Source of the DNA: Sipunculus nudus
Lineage: Eukaryota > Annelida > Sipuncula > Golfingiida > Sipunculidae
NCBI GenBank assembly: GCA_026874595.1
Contig: CM049315.1
Coordinates: 64,727,389 to 64,791,388 of the forward strand
Direction: 5' to 3'
Length of the DNA: 64,000 nucleotides
Positions 11,919 through 23,789 of this stretch are shown in pieces. A model generated the notes under the pieces. It ran no database searches, was not told the origin of the DNA, and was given only the letters and a program-made list of their open reading frames with translations. The stretch's first letter is position 1. Every line of letters starts with the position of its first letter. The position numbers and the translations under genes were made by a program.

Positions 11919-13970
11919 ATGCCCCCGCCATAAAGTGGCCGGGGCATATAGTTTTACCCATGTCCGTCCTTCCGTCATTCCGAAATCAAACAGTTGTACG
12001 GACATTTTTTCGCAATGCCTGCAGATATTGGCCTGATTTTTTGTGTGTGGGTAGATATAGACCAGTTACAGATCGAGTTCGTGTTTCGTCCCGGTTGACC
12101 TACTTTTGACCGTTTTACGGCTCCTAAACTTAGAACATTTCTTGAAAAATAGAAATATTCATGACAGATACACATGTACGGACTTTTTTTCGCAATGCCT
12201 GCAGATATTGGCCAGTGATTTTTGGTGTGTGGACAGATATAGACCAGTTACAGATCCAGTTTGCGTTTCATCCCAGTTGACCTACTTTTGACCGTTTTAC
12301 GGCTCCTAAACTTAGAAATTTTCATGAAAAATAGAAATATTCATGACAGATACACATGTACGGAATTTTTTTTCGCAATGCCTGCAGATATTGGCCTAAT
12401 TTTTGGTGTGTGGGCAGATATAGACCAGTTACAGATTGAGTTCGTGTTTCGTCCCGGTTGACCTACTTTTGACCGTTTTACGGCTCCTGAACATAGAAAA
12501 TTTCATGAAAAATATGAAATTTCATGACAAATATACATGTACGGACTTTTTTTCGCAATGCCTGCAGATATTGGCCTGATTTTTGGTGTGTCGGCAGATA
12601 TTGACCAGTTACAGATGGAGTTCGCATTTCATCCCAGTTGACCTACTTTTGACTGTTTTACGGCTCCTGAACATAGACAATTTCATGTAAAATATATATT
12701 TTCATGACAAATACACTTGTACAGACTTTTCTTCACAATACCTGCAGATATTGGCCTGATTTTTGGTGTGTGGGCAGATAATGACCAGTTACAGATCAAG
12801 TTCACGTTTTGTCCCAGTTGACCTATTTTTGACCGTTTGACGGTGCTCTAACATAGAAAATTTCATAAAAAGGTGCACATGTATGGACTTTTTTTCGCAG
12901 TGCCTGCAGATACGGGCCTGATTTTTGGTGTGTAGGCAGATAATGACCAGTTACAGATTGAGTTCTTGTTTTGTCTCAGTTAACCTACTTTTGACCATAT
13001 GACTGCTCCTGAACATAGAAAGTTTCATGAAAAATATAAATTTTCATAACAAATGCATATGTACTAATTTTTTTTCCTCAATGCCTGCAGATACCACCCT
13101 GATTTTTTTTGTGTGGGCAGATAATGACAGTTACAGATCGAGTTTGTGTTTCATCCCAGTTGACCTACTTTTGATTGTTTTACGGCTCCTAAACATAGAA
13201 AATTTCATGTAAAATATATATTTTCATGACAAATACACTTGTACAGACTTTTCTTCCCAATACCTGCAGATATTGGCCTGATTTTTGGTGTGGGCAGATA
13301 ATGACCAGTTACAGATCAAGTTCACGTTTTGTCCCAGTTGACCTATTTTTGACCGTTTGACGGTGCTCTAACATAGAAAATTTCATAAAAAGGTGCACAT
13401 GTATGGACTTTTTTCACAGTGCCTGCAGTTACGGGCCTGATTTTTGGTGTGTAGGCAGATAATGACCAGTTACAGATCGAGTTCTTGTTTTGTCTCAGTT
13501 GACCTACTTTTGACCATTTGACTGCTCCTGAACATAGAAAGTTTCATGAAAAATATAAATTTTCATAACAAATGCATATGTACTGACTTTTTTTCCTCAA
13601 TGCCTGCAGATACCACCCTGATTTTTTTTGTGTGGGCAGATAATGACAGTTACAGATCGAGTTTGCGTTTCATCCCGGTTGACCTACTTTTGATTATTTT
13701 ACGGCTCCTTAACATAGAAAATTTCATGAAAGACAGAAATATTTATGGAAAATGCACATGTATGGACTTTTTTTCACAATGCTTGCATATACTGGCATGA
13801 TTTTTGGTGTGTTGCTTGATAATGACCCGTTACAGATCGAGTTTGCATTTTGCCCTTGTTGACCTACTTTTGACCATACGACACCTCCTGAACTTAAAAA
13901 AATTTCAAAATTTTACAAATGTTTCTAATTTGCCCAAGGCGGGGGCATTCGTGTCGTTCTGACACATCTA
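11919..13970 (+). mobile_element. HL3 Helitron-like element, complete
   Basis: The 5' end ATGCCCCCGCC is followed by ATAAAGTGGCCGGGGCATA and folds back on itself. Its inverse, GGCGGGGGCAT, lies at 13939-13949. A hairpin GTGTC-GTTCT-GACAC follows (13951-13965), and the element ends in ATCTA before a T run. Two uninterrupted related sites exist, at about 24709-24730 and 37240-37256 (CAATTTTTCAAAAGAATT), which fixes the insertion within a run of T's without a long duplication. The interior is a 181-bp array. Confidence 0.75.
11990..13900 (+). repeat. 181-bp tandem array inside HL3
   Basis: Eleven units are marked by TGCCTGCAGATA or close variants at about 12014, 12195, 12376, 12557, 12737, 12899, 13080, 13260, 13420, 13600 and 13780. 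Spacing is 180-181 bp except for two shortened units of about 160 bp. Units 5-7 and 8-10 are nearly the same three-unit block of about 521 bp, a recent block duplication. Confidence 0.92.
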
Positions 13971-14449
13971 TTTTCAAAAGATTTATCCTAGGACATGGTT
14001 TTTTCAATCATATCAGAAAAGCTTTTGTTGGTCTTATGGCCATTATTATGTCTATTTCAAACTGAGGACTGCAAAACTGTTCTTCTACAAAATTAATGTT
14101 CAATTATAACTTCTGTAACATTGCATAAAATTTATTCTTAGGTGGCCTTTGTTCAAGTTTACTTGAATGATTTTTGGCAGAATTATTGGACCTTTAACAA
14201 TGAAAGAACTGCATCTTTTATTATTCTAGATATTTTGATAAAAAGTTTATGAATATGTCAGTTTGAAAAAAAAGCATTTTAGCCAAAGTCCTTCAGTATG
14301 TGTAAACAGATTCACCAACACTCCAAGATTGTGTCTGTATCTTTAAATAGGTTGAGAAACTGCCAACTGTTTCAGATTTGGCAACAGATCAAGAGTTCAT
14401 TCAGTGCAGCCAGATTTTGGACAAGAGTTCAATCAGTGCAGCCAAGCAC

Positions 14450-14545
14450 AAGGCATGTGATCACCTCATGGGTGACATGTGATCACCTCATGGGCGACAT
14501 GTGAACACCTCATGGGCACCATGTGATCACCTCATGGGTGTCATG
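14450..14545 (+). repeat. Short ~26-bp tandem repeat (CATGTGATCACCTCATGGG)
   Basis: Four to five units of CATGTGATCACCTCATGGG plus a variable tail, also seen at about 25235-25310 and 37725-37800 in the other HL2 copies. The units contain the palindrome TGATCA and partly overlap CATG palindromes. Confidence 0.8.
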
Positions 14546-15201
14546 CCCCTCAGGGCAGGGCCCCTGCATTAGCTTATGCAATGGTGTGGCTACTATTTCA
14601 GACTTGGCAACAGGCTAGAGGTCAGTCTTGATTTATTTATAGCTTTGGCAGACTGCCAACTGTATCAGATTAGGTAACAGATCAAGAGTTCACTCAGTGC
14701 AGCCAGGTATGGGTCAGGAGTTCACTCAGTGCAGTAGTTTCATTCTATTTATAGTGTAAGCAGACTGCCCACTGCATCAGATTTGGCTCCAAAGTTCAGC
14801 TTGGATCTTTTTATAGCTTTTGCAAACTGCCAACTGTGTCAGATTATGCAACAGGTCAAGGGTTCACTCAGTCTAGCCAGGTGCAGGTCATGAGTTCACT
14901 AAGTGCAGTAGCCTGAGCCAGCAAATTTGTCACAGTTCACTCGGGGCAACTGCCTTTCTCACCTAAGCCTTGTCAGCCCCATGCATCAGACTCAAGGTAA
15001 TTTTGATGTATTTGCCTTAAATATTGACCTGTCTATGTGTCTTTGATGGCTTTCTCATTCACAAGACAGGTGTCGCCACCTACAATGACTTTTGCACGGT
15101 GTATGTGCCTGCTTATTTCTACGGAGGAATTTGATATATCAACCTGAAATTGGGCAATAGCTTTGTCATATACAAGACTGGTGGTGCCACTTACAATAAT
15201 T

Positions 15202-16376
15202 GTATCCGCCAAAACAAAGTTTTGCGGATACTATGTTTTTGACTGGATTACACTGCCGCCACCGCCTCGTTCATTTCCGGAGAACTCCTCTGAGACTACT
15301 GGACGGATTTTTCTGAAACTTACACCAATTATCGGGTCACATGTGAACTGGTGCCTAACCAATTGGCCTAGTCCTCTGACCTTTCCTCTCTGCCCAGCGT
15401 CCATTTGTGCGTCTGTTTCCACAGATTAACCCACATATCTCGGGAACCGTTTGACCGATCAGGAAAAACATTTTGTACAAATGTAGCCCTTGGATGGCTT
15501 TATAACATACACAAAAAATGGTGGTGTCATCTTCAGCCATTTTTGCACAGTGTCCATCTGTTCATCTGCTTTGGGTTAAAATCACTCATATCTCTGCAGT
15601 GGTTTGACTAAATCACCTGAAATTCAGCTTGCGTATACATCCTAGATAGCTTACTTGAATTTATGACAGGTGGCGCCACCTACATTCACGTTCACACTGC
15701 AGACATCCGAGCTCATATCTCGGGAACCGTTCTACCAATTAGGAAAAAAAATTTACACAAATGTAGCCCTTGGATAGCTTTATAACATACACAAAAATGG
15801 TGGTGCCACCTGCAGCCATTTTTGCACAGCATCCATCTGTTTGTCTGCCTTGGGTTAAAATCACTCATATCTCTGCAGTGGTTTGACCAAATTACCTGTA
15901 ATTCGGCATGCATATACATCCTGGATAGCTTTCTTGATTTTATGACAGGTGGCGCCAGCTTCATTCACGTTCACGCTGCAGACATTAATGCTTACATCTC
16001 CCGACTCGTTTGACCAATCAGAAAAAAATCTTTACACAAATGTAGCCCTTGGATAGCATTATAACATACACAAAAATGGTGGCGCCACCTGCAGCCATTT
16101 TTGCTCAGCGTCCATCAGTTTGTCTGCTGTGCGATAAAATCACTCATATCTTTTCAGTGGTTTGACTTTTCTACCTGAAATTTTGCATGTGTATACACCT
16201 TGGATAGTTTCTCGTTCAAATAACAGGTGGCGCCACCTACAATCATGTTTACATGGCACACATCCATTCTGATATGTAACACATGTAACTCTATTTCCCC
16301 TTGCCACTCAATCCATGCCTCACTTAACCTGCTTACTCTGATTTTGGCGGATACACGTAGTCAACCCGTGTTCTAG
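15202..16376 (+). mobile_element. HL4 Helitron-like element, complete
   Basis: The 5' end folds into a hairpin of about 13 bp (GTATCCGCCAAAAC, AAA loop, GTTTTGCGGATAC). The inverse motif TTTTGGCGGATA sits at 16342-16353. The hairpin ACACG...CGTGT follows, and CTAG (16373-16376) is followed by T's. The uninterrupted site is at 38281-38299 in the other HL2 copy. The interior holds roughly three ~320-bp units with GGTGGCGCCACC palindromes, related to the 278-bp units at 350-3370. Confidence 0.78.
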
Positions 16377-16519
16377 TTTTTCACAGTGTGTTTCCCTGCT
16401 TATTTTCAGGAGGGGTTTGATATATCAGTCTGAAATTGGGCATATGTATATATCTCTGATAGCTTTGTTGTATACAAGACTGGTGGTGCCAGCTACAATC
16501 ATTTTTGTGTTGTGTGCAC

Positions 16520-16932
16520 TAGGGCTGAAACGGGTACAAAATTTTGGACTCGAGTACCCGTTAGGCATTACCCGACTCGGACTCGAGTACTCGTTACCAT
16601 GGCAACGCTGTAAAGTTAAACGGAAATCTGTTTATGCAGAAAATACATAAATTTGACTTTGTGACTCCTGACGAAGGAATAGATATAGATACTAAAATTT
16701 AACAGAGTGGAAAAATCCATTCGAATGCATATAAAAAATAAATGTGTATCTCTTCAAAGTTAACTGTACAGTATGATTGTTACTTCGATAATGAATAAAT
16801 AGGCCGAGACTGCCAGTAAGTTTGCCGTAATATTCATATATATGCATGTACATATACGAGTACTCGAGTCGGAATTTTGGACTTGGGTACTCGGTAAGTA
16901 TTACCCGGACTCGAGTACTCCTTTCAGCCCTA
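16520..16932. mobile_element. 413-bp hAT-type MITE
   Basis: It starts TAGGGCTGAAACGGGTA and ends in the inverse of TAGGGCTGAAAGGAGTA, with further inverted matches inward around ACTCGAGTAC. The 8-bp target duplication GTGTGCAC lies at 16512-16519 and 16933-16940. An uninterrupted related site is at about 39696-39712. The 8-bp duplication and TAGGG start fit the hAT superfamily. There is no coding capacity. Confidence 0.88.
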
Positions 16933-17104
16933 GTGTGCACCAATGCCAGAATTTCAGCAGTGATGTTTGTGTGTTTGTTTCTTATTCAAGTGTAAGTTTA
17001 GTACTTACATTGTTCATATACATGAGAAGTAATGGTCCAGCATTGAAGCATTATACCTGGTGTATTTCCCAATGCACAGGTTCCCATTAGGCCTGTAGGC
17101 CTTG

Positions 17105-17535
17105 TTATTAATCAAAATTAAATTGTATACCCAAACTTAGATCAAAATCTTTTACATTTTTAAAAATATTAGCAAAAATAAAAAATTGGTACCTTAAATT
17201 TTGCCCAACTTTGACCATGGCACGTTATTTTTCCCTGTAACTGCTGTGGATTTTATTTTCAAAGCATGTCTTTGTTAGCCAATAACTGTTAAAACCAAAA
17301 ACTTGAAACCACTTGATCAAAAACTGTAGATTTTATTCAAGTTTTCAAGCACCATGTCACATATTGTTTACATCAAGCTAGTGTTATGAAGTTTGATTGA
17401 GCTCAGCTCAGCAGCTTCAGCGCTAAGTTCCTTAAATTTGGCATCCAGTTAGATGTCTCCAAAATCTCCTACCATGCCAAGAATTAGGTTACTTTGATGT
17501 AATTCCTTCGAGATATTAATGAAAAACTTCATTTT
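17105..17535 (+). mobile_element. HL1-type interior fragment
   Basis: It matches 6090-6520 and 26360-26780, including TTTGCCCAACTTTGACCATGG and CACGTT phrases. It is cut at CTTCATTTTT by the next HL2 5' end, just as at 4949. Confidence 0.6.
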
Positions 17536-18443
17536 TAGCGAACCTGTGAGCTTATGCGATGGTGCGATATCTTGCGTCGTGTCGTGCGTCGTGCGTTGTC
17601 TGTACGTTAACCATATCTATCTCAAAAAACGGCAGGAGCTAGCTCCCAAATTTTTTTTGCAAATAATCAGTCATCCAAAAAACTATATCGGATTTTGTTT
17701 ATTTTTTATCTAACTGCATTTTCTTAGATTTTATAGGGAAAAAGCTAAAAAATCTTTAAAAATCTTCTCCGACGAAACTGTCCAGCCAAATTGTCCAATA
17801 TTTCACAGAAATGATCCCTGAAACAATCTTTTTCAAGTTTGTTTGAATGGTTCCAGTTCGGAGATTTTTGGCCGAGTTACAGGAGGTTGAACTTTTTTAA
17901 CTGTGCAAAAAAGCATATTAAAATTTAAATCTCAGAAACGGCTGGAGCTGTTATCACCAAATTTTATGCCAATGTTGGTCACATAGGTTATATCTGAAAT
18001 TGAGGTATTGGTGGTGCCACCTGCATCAGCCTGTTTTGTTATGGGGTCATCAGTGCCTGCATCATACTGAGGGCTACAAAAAACTTTTTCACTGAAACCA
18101 TATGGCCAAATTGTTTAATATTGCACAGAAATGATCCTAGGGTAGTGCTTTCTGAAGTTTGTTCAAATGGTCTCTTTTCAGTGACTTTTGGCTAAGTTAT
18201 GGGAAGCTGAATTTAGTCATATGCCATAACAGCCCATTTTAGCTCAGTGGCTACAAAGATCTTCTTCTCAAAAACCACTGGGCCATATTCTTAAATCTCA
18301 CACATTAATTATCCTCAGATGTTGATAATTCAAGTTTGTTCAAATGGTTTTGGTTCAGTGCTTTTTGGCTGAGTTAAGGGAAGCTGAACTTAGCCAGTTT
18401 GCTGTATCTTCCTATATGAGTTATAAACCTGCGAAACGTTTTT
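17536..18443 (+). mobile_element. HL2 5' part
   Basis: It begins with the motif AGCGAACCTGTGAGC after a T tract and follows the HL2 5' region as at 20416 and 35391. It stops at GCGAAACGTTTTT, where an HL1 5' end begins. The 3' part is absent. Confidence 0.65.
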
Positions 18444-18511
18444 AGCTCAGCTGACTATAAGTCATCTGAGCTATAGTCGTGGTCCATTGTCCGTCGTCCG
18501 TCCGTCTGTCC
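18444..18511 (+). mobile_element. HL1 Helitron-like element, 5' end only
   Basis: AGCTCAGCTGACT, a short loop and AGTCATCTGAGCT form the characteristic HL1 5' hairpin after TTTT. The copy is interrupted at 18512 by a different repeat that starts CAGTGGCGTACC. Confidence 0.7.
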
Positions 18512-19490
18512 AGTGGCGTACCTAAGGGGGGGGGGCAGGGGCGGTCCGCCCCGGGCGGCACATTTTTGGGGGCGGCATTTCGAGGAATTAGTATAATGAG
18601 TGGCACAAGGAATTCCTAAAAAAATACAAATTTGTCGTTTTTTTCCCATGTTCAAGTATTCCAGGGATTATAAACTGGACAATGAAACCTACCAAATGAT
18701 TAGCGAACGATTTGCACATTTTTGGGGGATTTAGTATAATCAGTGGCATAAGGAGTTCTCAAAAAGTACAAATTTGACCTTTTTGTCCCATGTTCAAGAA
18801 TTCAAGGGACTGTTAACTGGACAATGGAACCTACCAAATGATTAGCGAATGTTTTGTACATTTTTTTTATGGGCGGCATTTCTGGTATTTAGTATAATCA
18901 GTGGCACAAGGAATTCCTCAAAAAATACAAATTTGTCCTTTTTGTCACATGTTCAAGTATTCCAGGGATTATAAACTGGACAATGGAACCTACAGAATGA
19001 TTAGCGAACAAATTTTACATTTGTGCGTGAGGCATTTCTGGGATTTAGTATAATCAGTGGCCTAAGGAGTTCTCAAAAAGTTCAAATTTGGCCTTTTTGT
19101 CACATGTTCAAGAATTCCAGGGATTATAAACTGGACAGTGGAACCTACAGAATGATTAGCGAACGAATTGTACATTTGTTGGGGCGGCATTTCTGGGATT
19201 TAGTATAATCAGTGGCACAAGGAATTCCTAAAAAAATACAAAATTGTCCTTTTTGTCCCATGTTCAAGTATTCCAGGGATTATAAACTGGACAGTAGAAC
19301 CTACAGCATGATTAGCGAACGAATTATACATTTGTGGGGGCGACATTTCTGGGATTTAGTATAATCAGTGGCATAAGGAGTTCCTCAAAAAGTTCAAATT
19401 CGGCCCTTTTGTCCCTTTTTAAGAATTTCAGGGATTAAAAACTTCGCAGTGGAACCAACCAAATTATTTGCGGACGATCTCTATAGAGGC
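18512..19490 (+). repeat. Six ~155-bp tandem units (GGCGGCATTTCTGGGATTTAG)
   Basis: The phrase TTAGTATAAT recurs at about 18588, 18731, 18889, 19045, 19200 and 19356, so units are about 143-158 bp. The block opens with CAGTGGCGTACC and a G-rich run, a start that resembles hAT-type termini, but I could not find the matching inverted end. The assignment to a transposon class is therefore open. Confidence 0.8.
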
Positions 19491-20415
19491 AAGCTATACG
19501 CAAAAAAGAAATACATATCTGTAGTTATTCTTCGTTAGATCTGTGGTCTTGCAATGTCAGAACGCCATCGATAAACTGACCAATCATGCAAAAAGCCTGC
19601 ATTTCAGGGCGGTCGTCGTTTACAGAAATCCCTAGCAGCACCTGATAATCACCAGGAAAAAACCCTGCCAGAAGACCAATGGCCCCCGTAGTGGGGGTGA
19701 GGTGTCTGTCATACACATTGTGCGAAAAATAAAGTGACAAATTGTGTTGCTCTTTCCTTGAAAGTATTAAGAATTTCCATTCTTGAACCCTTGAATTCCC
19801 GAAATTCCAGGGTATTTAAACAGCCTGAAACAACCTGAAACGCCCTTTTTCCACGATTCTTCATACTCTAACATCAGTCTTGTTAAAATCGTTTACATTA
19901 TCGTGTTTATAATGAGTACTACCTTTAAATGCCTGTGTCTTTTGATTAACCAATATGACCTGCATGATCTTTTATGTAACGTGAATAAAATCAATAAACA
20001 CCCAGGCCTATGTAGGAATTATTTAACTTTAAAATATAATTCTATGATAACTGTCTGGCGGAATGAATCCCCCTGGCTGCTTAGCCAATGTTCAATATAC
20101 GTATCAAGTATCAGTTTTAACTTTTAGAGTTCAAAACTTAAATTAAAGATATATTTACCTGTACTGTTAATTCTGTTATTAACAGTTTAAATATCCACTA
20201 CCTACAGACAATTGTATATTGTGACAAATCATTTGAAATTAAATTATAATATATATTTTAATTATATCATTACTTGAAATTTATTTAAATACTTTACTGA
20301 ATAACAAATAGTCATAAGTTCAAAAATAAAACCTCGCAAAGTGCATAATCACTGTAATTCTTAAATGATTTTGATGTAGCCTTGAAATAAAGTGTGCTTT
20401 TAACTTGGAGGATTT
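19491..20415. other. Single-copy DNA, nothing recognised
   Basis: AT-rich sequence with only short open frames and no clear splice-bounded exon. It separates the 155-bp array from the next HL2 copy. Confidence 0.5.
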
Positions 20416-21690
20416 TTAGCGAACCTGTGAGCTTATGCGATGGTGTGGCGGCGTCCGTCGGCCGTTGTCCGGCGTCCGTCGTCTGTACGTTAACCCATAC
20501 TATCTTGAAAACGGCAAGAGGTAGCATCACAAAATTTTATGCAAAAAAATTAGTCATCTAAAAAACTATATCGGATTTTGCTTATTTTTTGGCTAACTGC
20601 ATTTTCTTAGATTTTATAGGGAAAAAGCTAAAAAAGCTTTAAAAATCTTCTTCTCCGAAACTGTTCAGCCAAATTGTCCAATATTTCACAGAAATGATTC
20701 CTGGAATAATCTTTCTCAAGTTTGTTTGAATGGTTTAAGTTCGGTGATTTTTGGCCAAAAAAAAGGAAGTTGAACTTAGTCATCTGTCCATAAAAGCATA
20801 CAAAATTTACAATCTCAGAAACGGCTGGAGCTATCATCACCAAATTTTATGCCAATGTTGTTCACATGAGACATGTCTGAAATTGAGGTATTCGTGGCGC
20901 CACCTGCATCGGCCTTTTTTGTACGGGGGTCATCAGTGCCGGTATAATACTGACGGCTACAAAAAACATCTTCTCTGAAACCATATGGCCAAATAGTTTA
21001 ATATCGCACAGAAATGATCCTAGGGTAGAGCTTTCTGAAGTTTGTTCAAATGGTCTCAGTTCAGTGACTTTTGGCTGAGTTATGGGAAGCTGAATTTAGT
21101 CATATGTTGTAACAGCCCATTTTAGCTCAGTGGCTACAAAGATCTTCTCCTCAAAAACCACTGGGCCAAATTCTTAAATCTCACACATTAATTATCCTTA
21201 GATGTTGATAATTCAAGTTTGTTTAAATGGTTTTGGTTCAGTGACTTTTGGCTGAGTTATGGGAAGCTTAACTTAGCCATTTTGCTGTATTTTCCCATAT
21301 GAGTTATAAACCTGTAAAAATTTTTTTGACTGACCCTACTGAGGCCAATATGTGTAATATTTTACAAGAATAATCCCCTGAATAATTCTTTAATAATTGT
21401 CTTTTATGGTTCCAAATAATGAATTTTGGCTGAATTATAAAGATTCAATTGAGTCATTTTACCATATATGTTAGCATTGTGAAGCAGATACATCTAAACT
21501 GGCACCAGTTTATCAGCATTTATTACATCATGCCTCTAGACATTTATATTTCAGGTTATCTATGGTTAATATTGACAAGAATGTTTTTAAAAGCTTTTAA
21601 AAATGTAGATTTTTTATTTTTAGATATTCCTCATGCCAGGCAATGTTTACAATCACAGGTATACAGCTATCTGTGCTATTAAATCCCGTC
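20416..21690 (+). mobile_element. HL2 5' part, longer copy
   Basis: It starts TTTTTAGCGAACCTGTGAGC and continues through the shared 0.9-kb region, then through a further 380 bp (GACTGACCCTACTGAGGCC to AATCACAGGTATA) also present at 36150-36495. It stops near 21690 without the HL2 3' end. Confidence 0.65.
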
Positions 21691-22689
21691 ATGTGACAAT
21701 ATAATAGGTTACAAAATAAATGTTATCCATTATATAAGGGAGCTGTTTCTTAAAATCAACTGTATTAATTCCATTCAAATGGCGAGTTATGGGCGTTCAT
21801 ACATTACTGTGGTGGACATATGAAGTGCGTGATTTGCCATCGTACGGTGGGCGATATTATAGCTTTTAAGAAAAATTTGGTTTATTATCTTGTCAGATCT
21901 TCTCAAAAATATCATAAATAAGACCAGTAAATTTCACAAGATTTTAATCGTATTTTAAAGAAATACAAAATACAAACATCCTGCTCACCGTGTTTGTAAG
22001 AAAATAAACATTCACAGCATGCTCAACGTATTTGTCAGTTATAAATACAAATTGATGAATGCAAACTACGTTTCACAGCATACCTATTGTATTTGTCAAG
22101 ACACTGTGTTATGTAAATGAGGTTGTTATATGAAAAACAAAAAGGAATAGTGAGGGAATATGTCGGTACAAAGGGGCTGAGGAAGCTTTAATAGCGAGTT
22201 TGGTTATAATAACACCTGTTGTCCAAATACGGACACGGGACATGATTTCCCGGCCAAGTGTTCCCGTTGCAAAACATCGATTAACATAAAAGGCGATAGT
22301 TTGCCCTTTGACTACAACCGTGTAATCTTGGTCAGCCCGTGTCGGAGGGTAAACTGTGACCAGTCGGTAATTAGTGAGTCGATTTTCATTGAACGTAATT
22401 AACGGTGGGGCATCGGAAGCACCTAATAGGGCAAGACGTTCTCTAAACACTGCTTCATTTCATATTTCATGACTCATTTAATTGATATCGTGATCAACAT
22501 ACTGAGGTAAGATTTTCATTTTCAGCTGACTGCATGCAGATTTGTTTTTTTTTAACTCCCATATTTCCACACAATGTAACTGTACCGGTATTCAGAATTT
22601 CTGAAATCATGAATGAAAATGCTCAATACTGACTCGATAATACGCGAAGTATAGAACCGTGTCTCTAGCGGTCCATAGAGAAACACAAT

Positions 22690-22737
<48 letters not shown>

Positions 22738-23789
22738 TATATAACAATAGTAAATAAAAATAAGGATTATAAAATTTAATGATAATTCTTTTCACTTTTG
22801 AAACGTAGTGGTAAGAAAATTCGCCCATTTTTTTTTTTTTTTGTTTTTTGTTTCATTTATAACGATGCATTTATTAAATCTCAAATAAGTTGGATCATTC
22901 ATACGGGACTGAAGGGACGCAAAACGCGTAGTGTCAAGGCTGAATCCAATAAAACACATAATTTATGCTTATAAGTACGGTACTTTTTTTCAGAGAGTTC
23001 CTCTCGATTAATATTTATTTAAGCGCTACTGGTTGTTGTTTAAGTCTGTTCCCATTTCCCATGTCCCATGCTGCTTTGCGCGTGGCCTGTGAGTTTGTGT
23101 TCATGGGCGAGCTATTTACGCCCCAAACGACCAAGGGTGCCAGCCAAGAGATATGAATGCCGTGAATACAGCATTATTTTATAATCAACATGATTATCTT
23201 ACGTCAGTTATCAACTACTATCGAGCGAGTGTTAGAGATATCTTTTCGTCATCAAACGTCAATGTTTGGCGTATTTACGGCAACAAGGTCAGGGGTCAGA
23301 GCTGACAGTCATGAGCCATTTTAAACGTCGCTATAATGCGATCACTTTTGCGCAGTTTGTTAAAAGTATTAAAGAAAATCACATTTTTATAATGTAGAAG
23401 ACGCCTTTACATTTGTCCTGATGAATGAAACAAACACCAAAACAGTATGTTACATATATTCCTTTATTTTATTCATCAGTCACTTACCTTACTGGATATG
23501 ACTGGTCTCTTTCGACACCATGTCCGCCAGTTTGGACATGATTCAGTGAGATGAAAAACTTTTCAAGCAGTCGAAAATTAGAGGAAATTTAGAAATTAAT
23601 AACCTTGAATATTTTTGGAGGTCGTATAAATAGAGGGATCGAACAATTGGATGAAATACGGTATATAAAGATGGCTGTACATGGATTATAAATAATTGGT
23701 ATCCATAGTCAAATTAATTCAAGATTTTGTCATCAGTGAGATGTATCTGTATAACAATTTTGCATTCAATATGCATCTGTATTAATTTT
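21691..23789. other. Single-copy region with possible minus-strand exons
   Basis: No repeat family covers this stretch apart from a CT microsatellite. On the minus strand an open frame of 113 codons runs from 22450 to 22109, and a short ATG-started frame (23539-23492) ends at a strong donor-like site. Neither resembles a protein I know, and both are reported only as possible exons. Confidence 0.35.
22693..22732 (+). repeat. (CT)n microsatellite
   Basis: About 20 uninterrupted CT dinucleotides. The Arg-Glu repeat frames on the minus strand are a by-product of this run. Confidence 0.98.

Larger units (their letters stand above)
11500..17104 (+). mobile_element. HL2 interior and 3' end with three nested elements
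   Basis: The framework (11510-11918, 13971-15201, 16377-16519 and 16941-17104) matches 24350-25980 and 36990-39869 in order. It ends in the HL2 3' signature: CACAGGTTCCC, AGGCCTGTAGGCCT and CTTG at 17101-17104. HL3, HL4 and a hAT-type MITE are inserted in it, and each is missing from at least one of the matching copies. There is no coding sequence. Confidence 0.7.

Noticed and set aside
18512-19490. Complete hAT element starting CAGTGGCGTACC
   Set aside because: No inverted partner end or 8-bp duplication could be found; reported only as a tandem repeat.
22552-22828. Minus-strand open frames with Arg-Glu repeats
   Set aside because: They are translations of the CT microsatellite at 22693-22732 and have no protein-like flanks.
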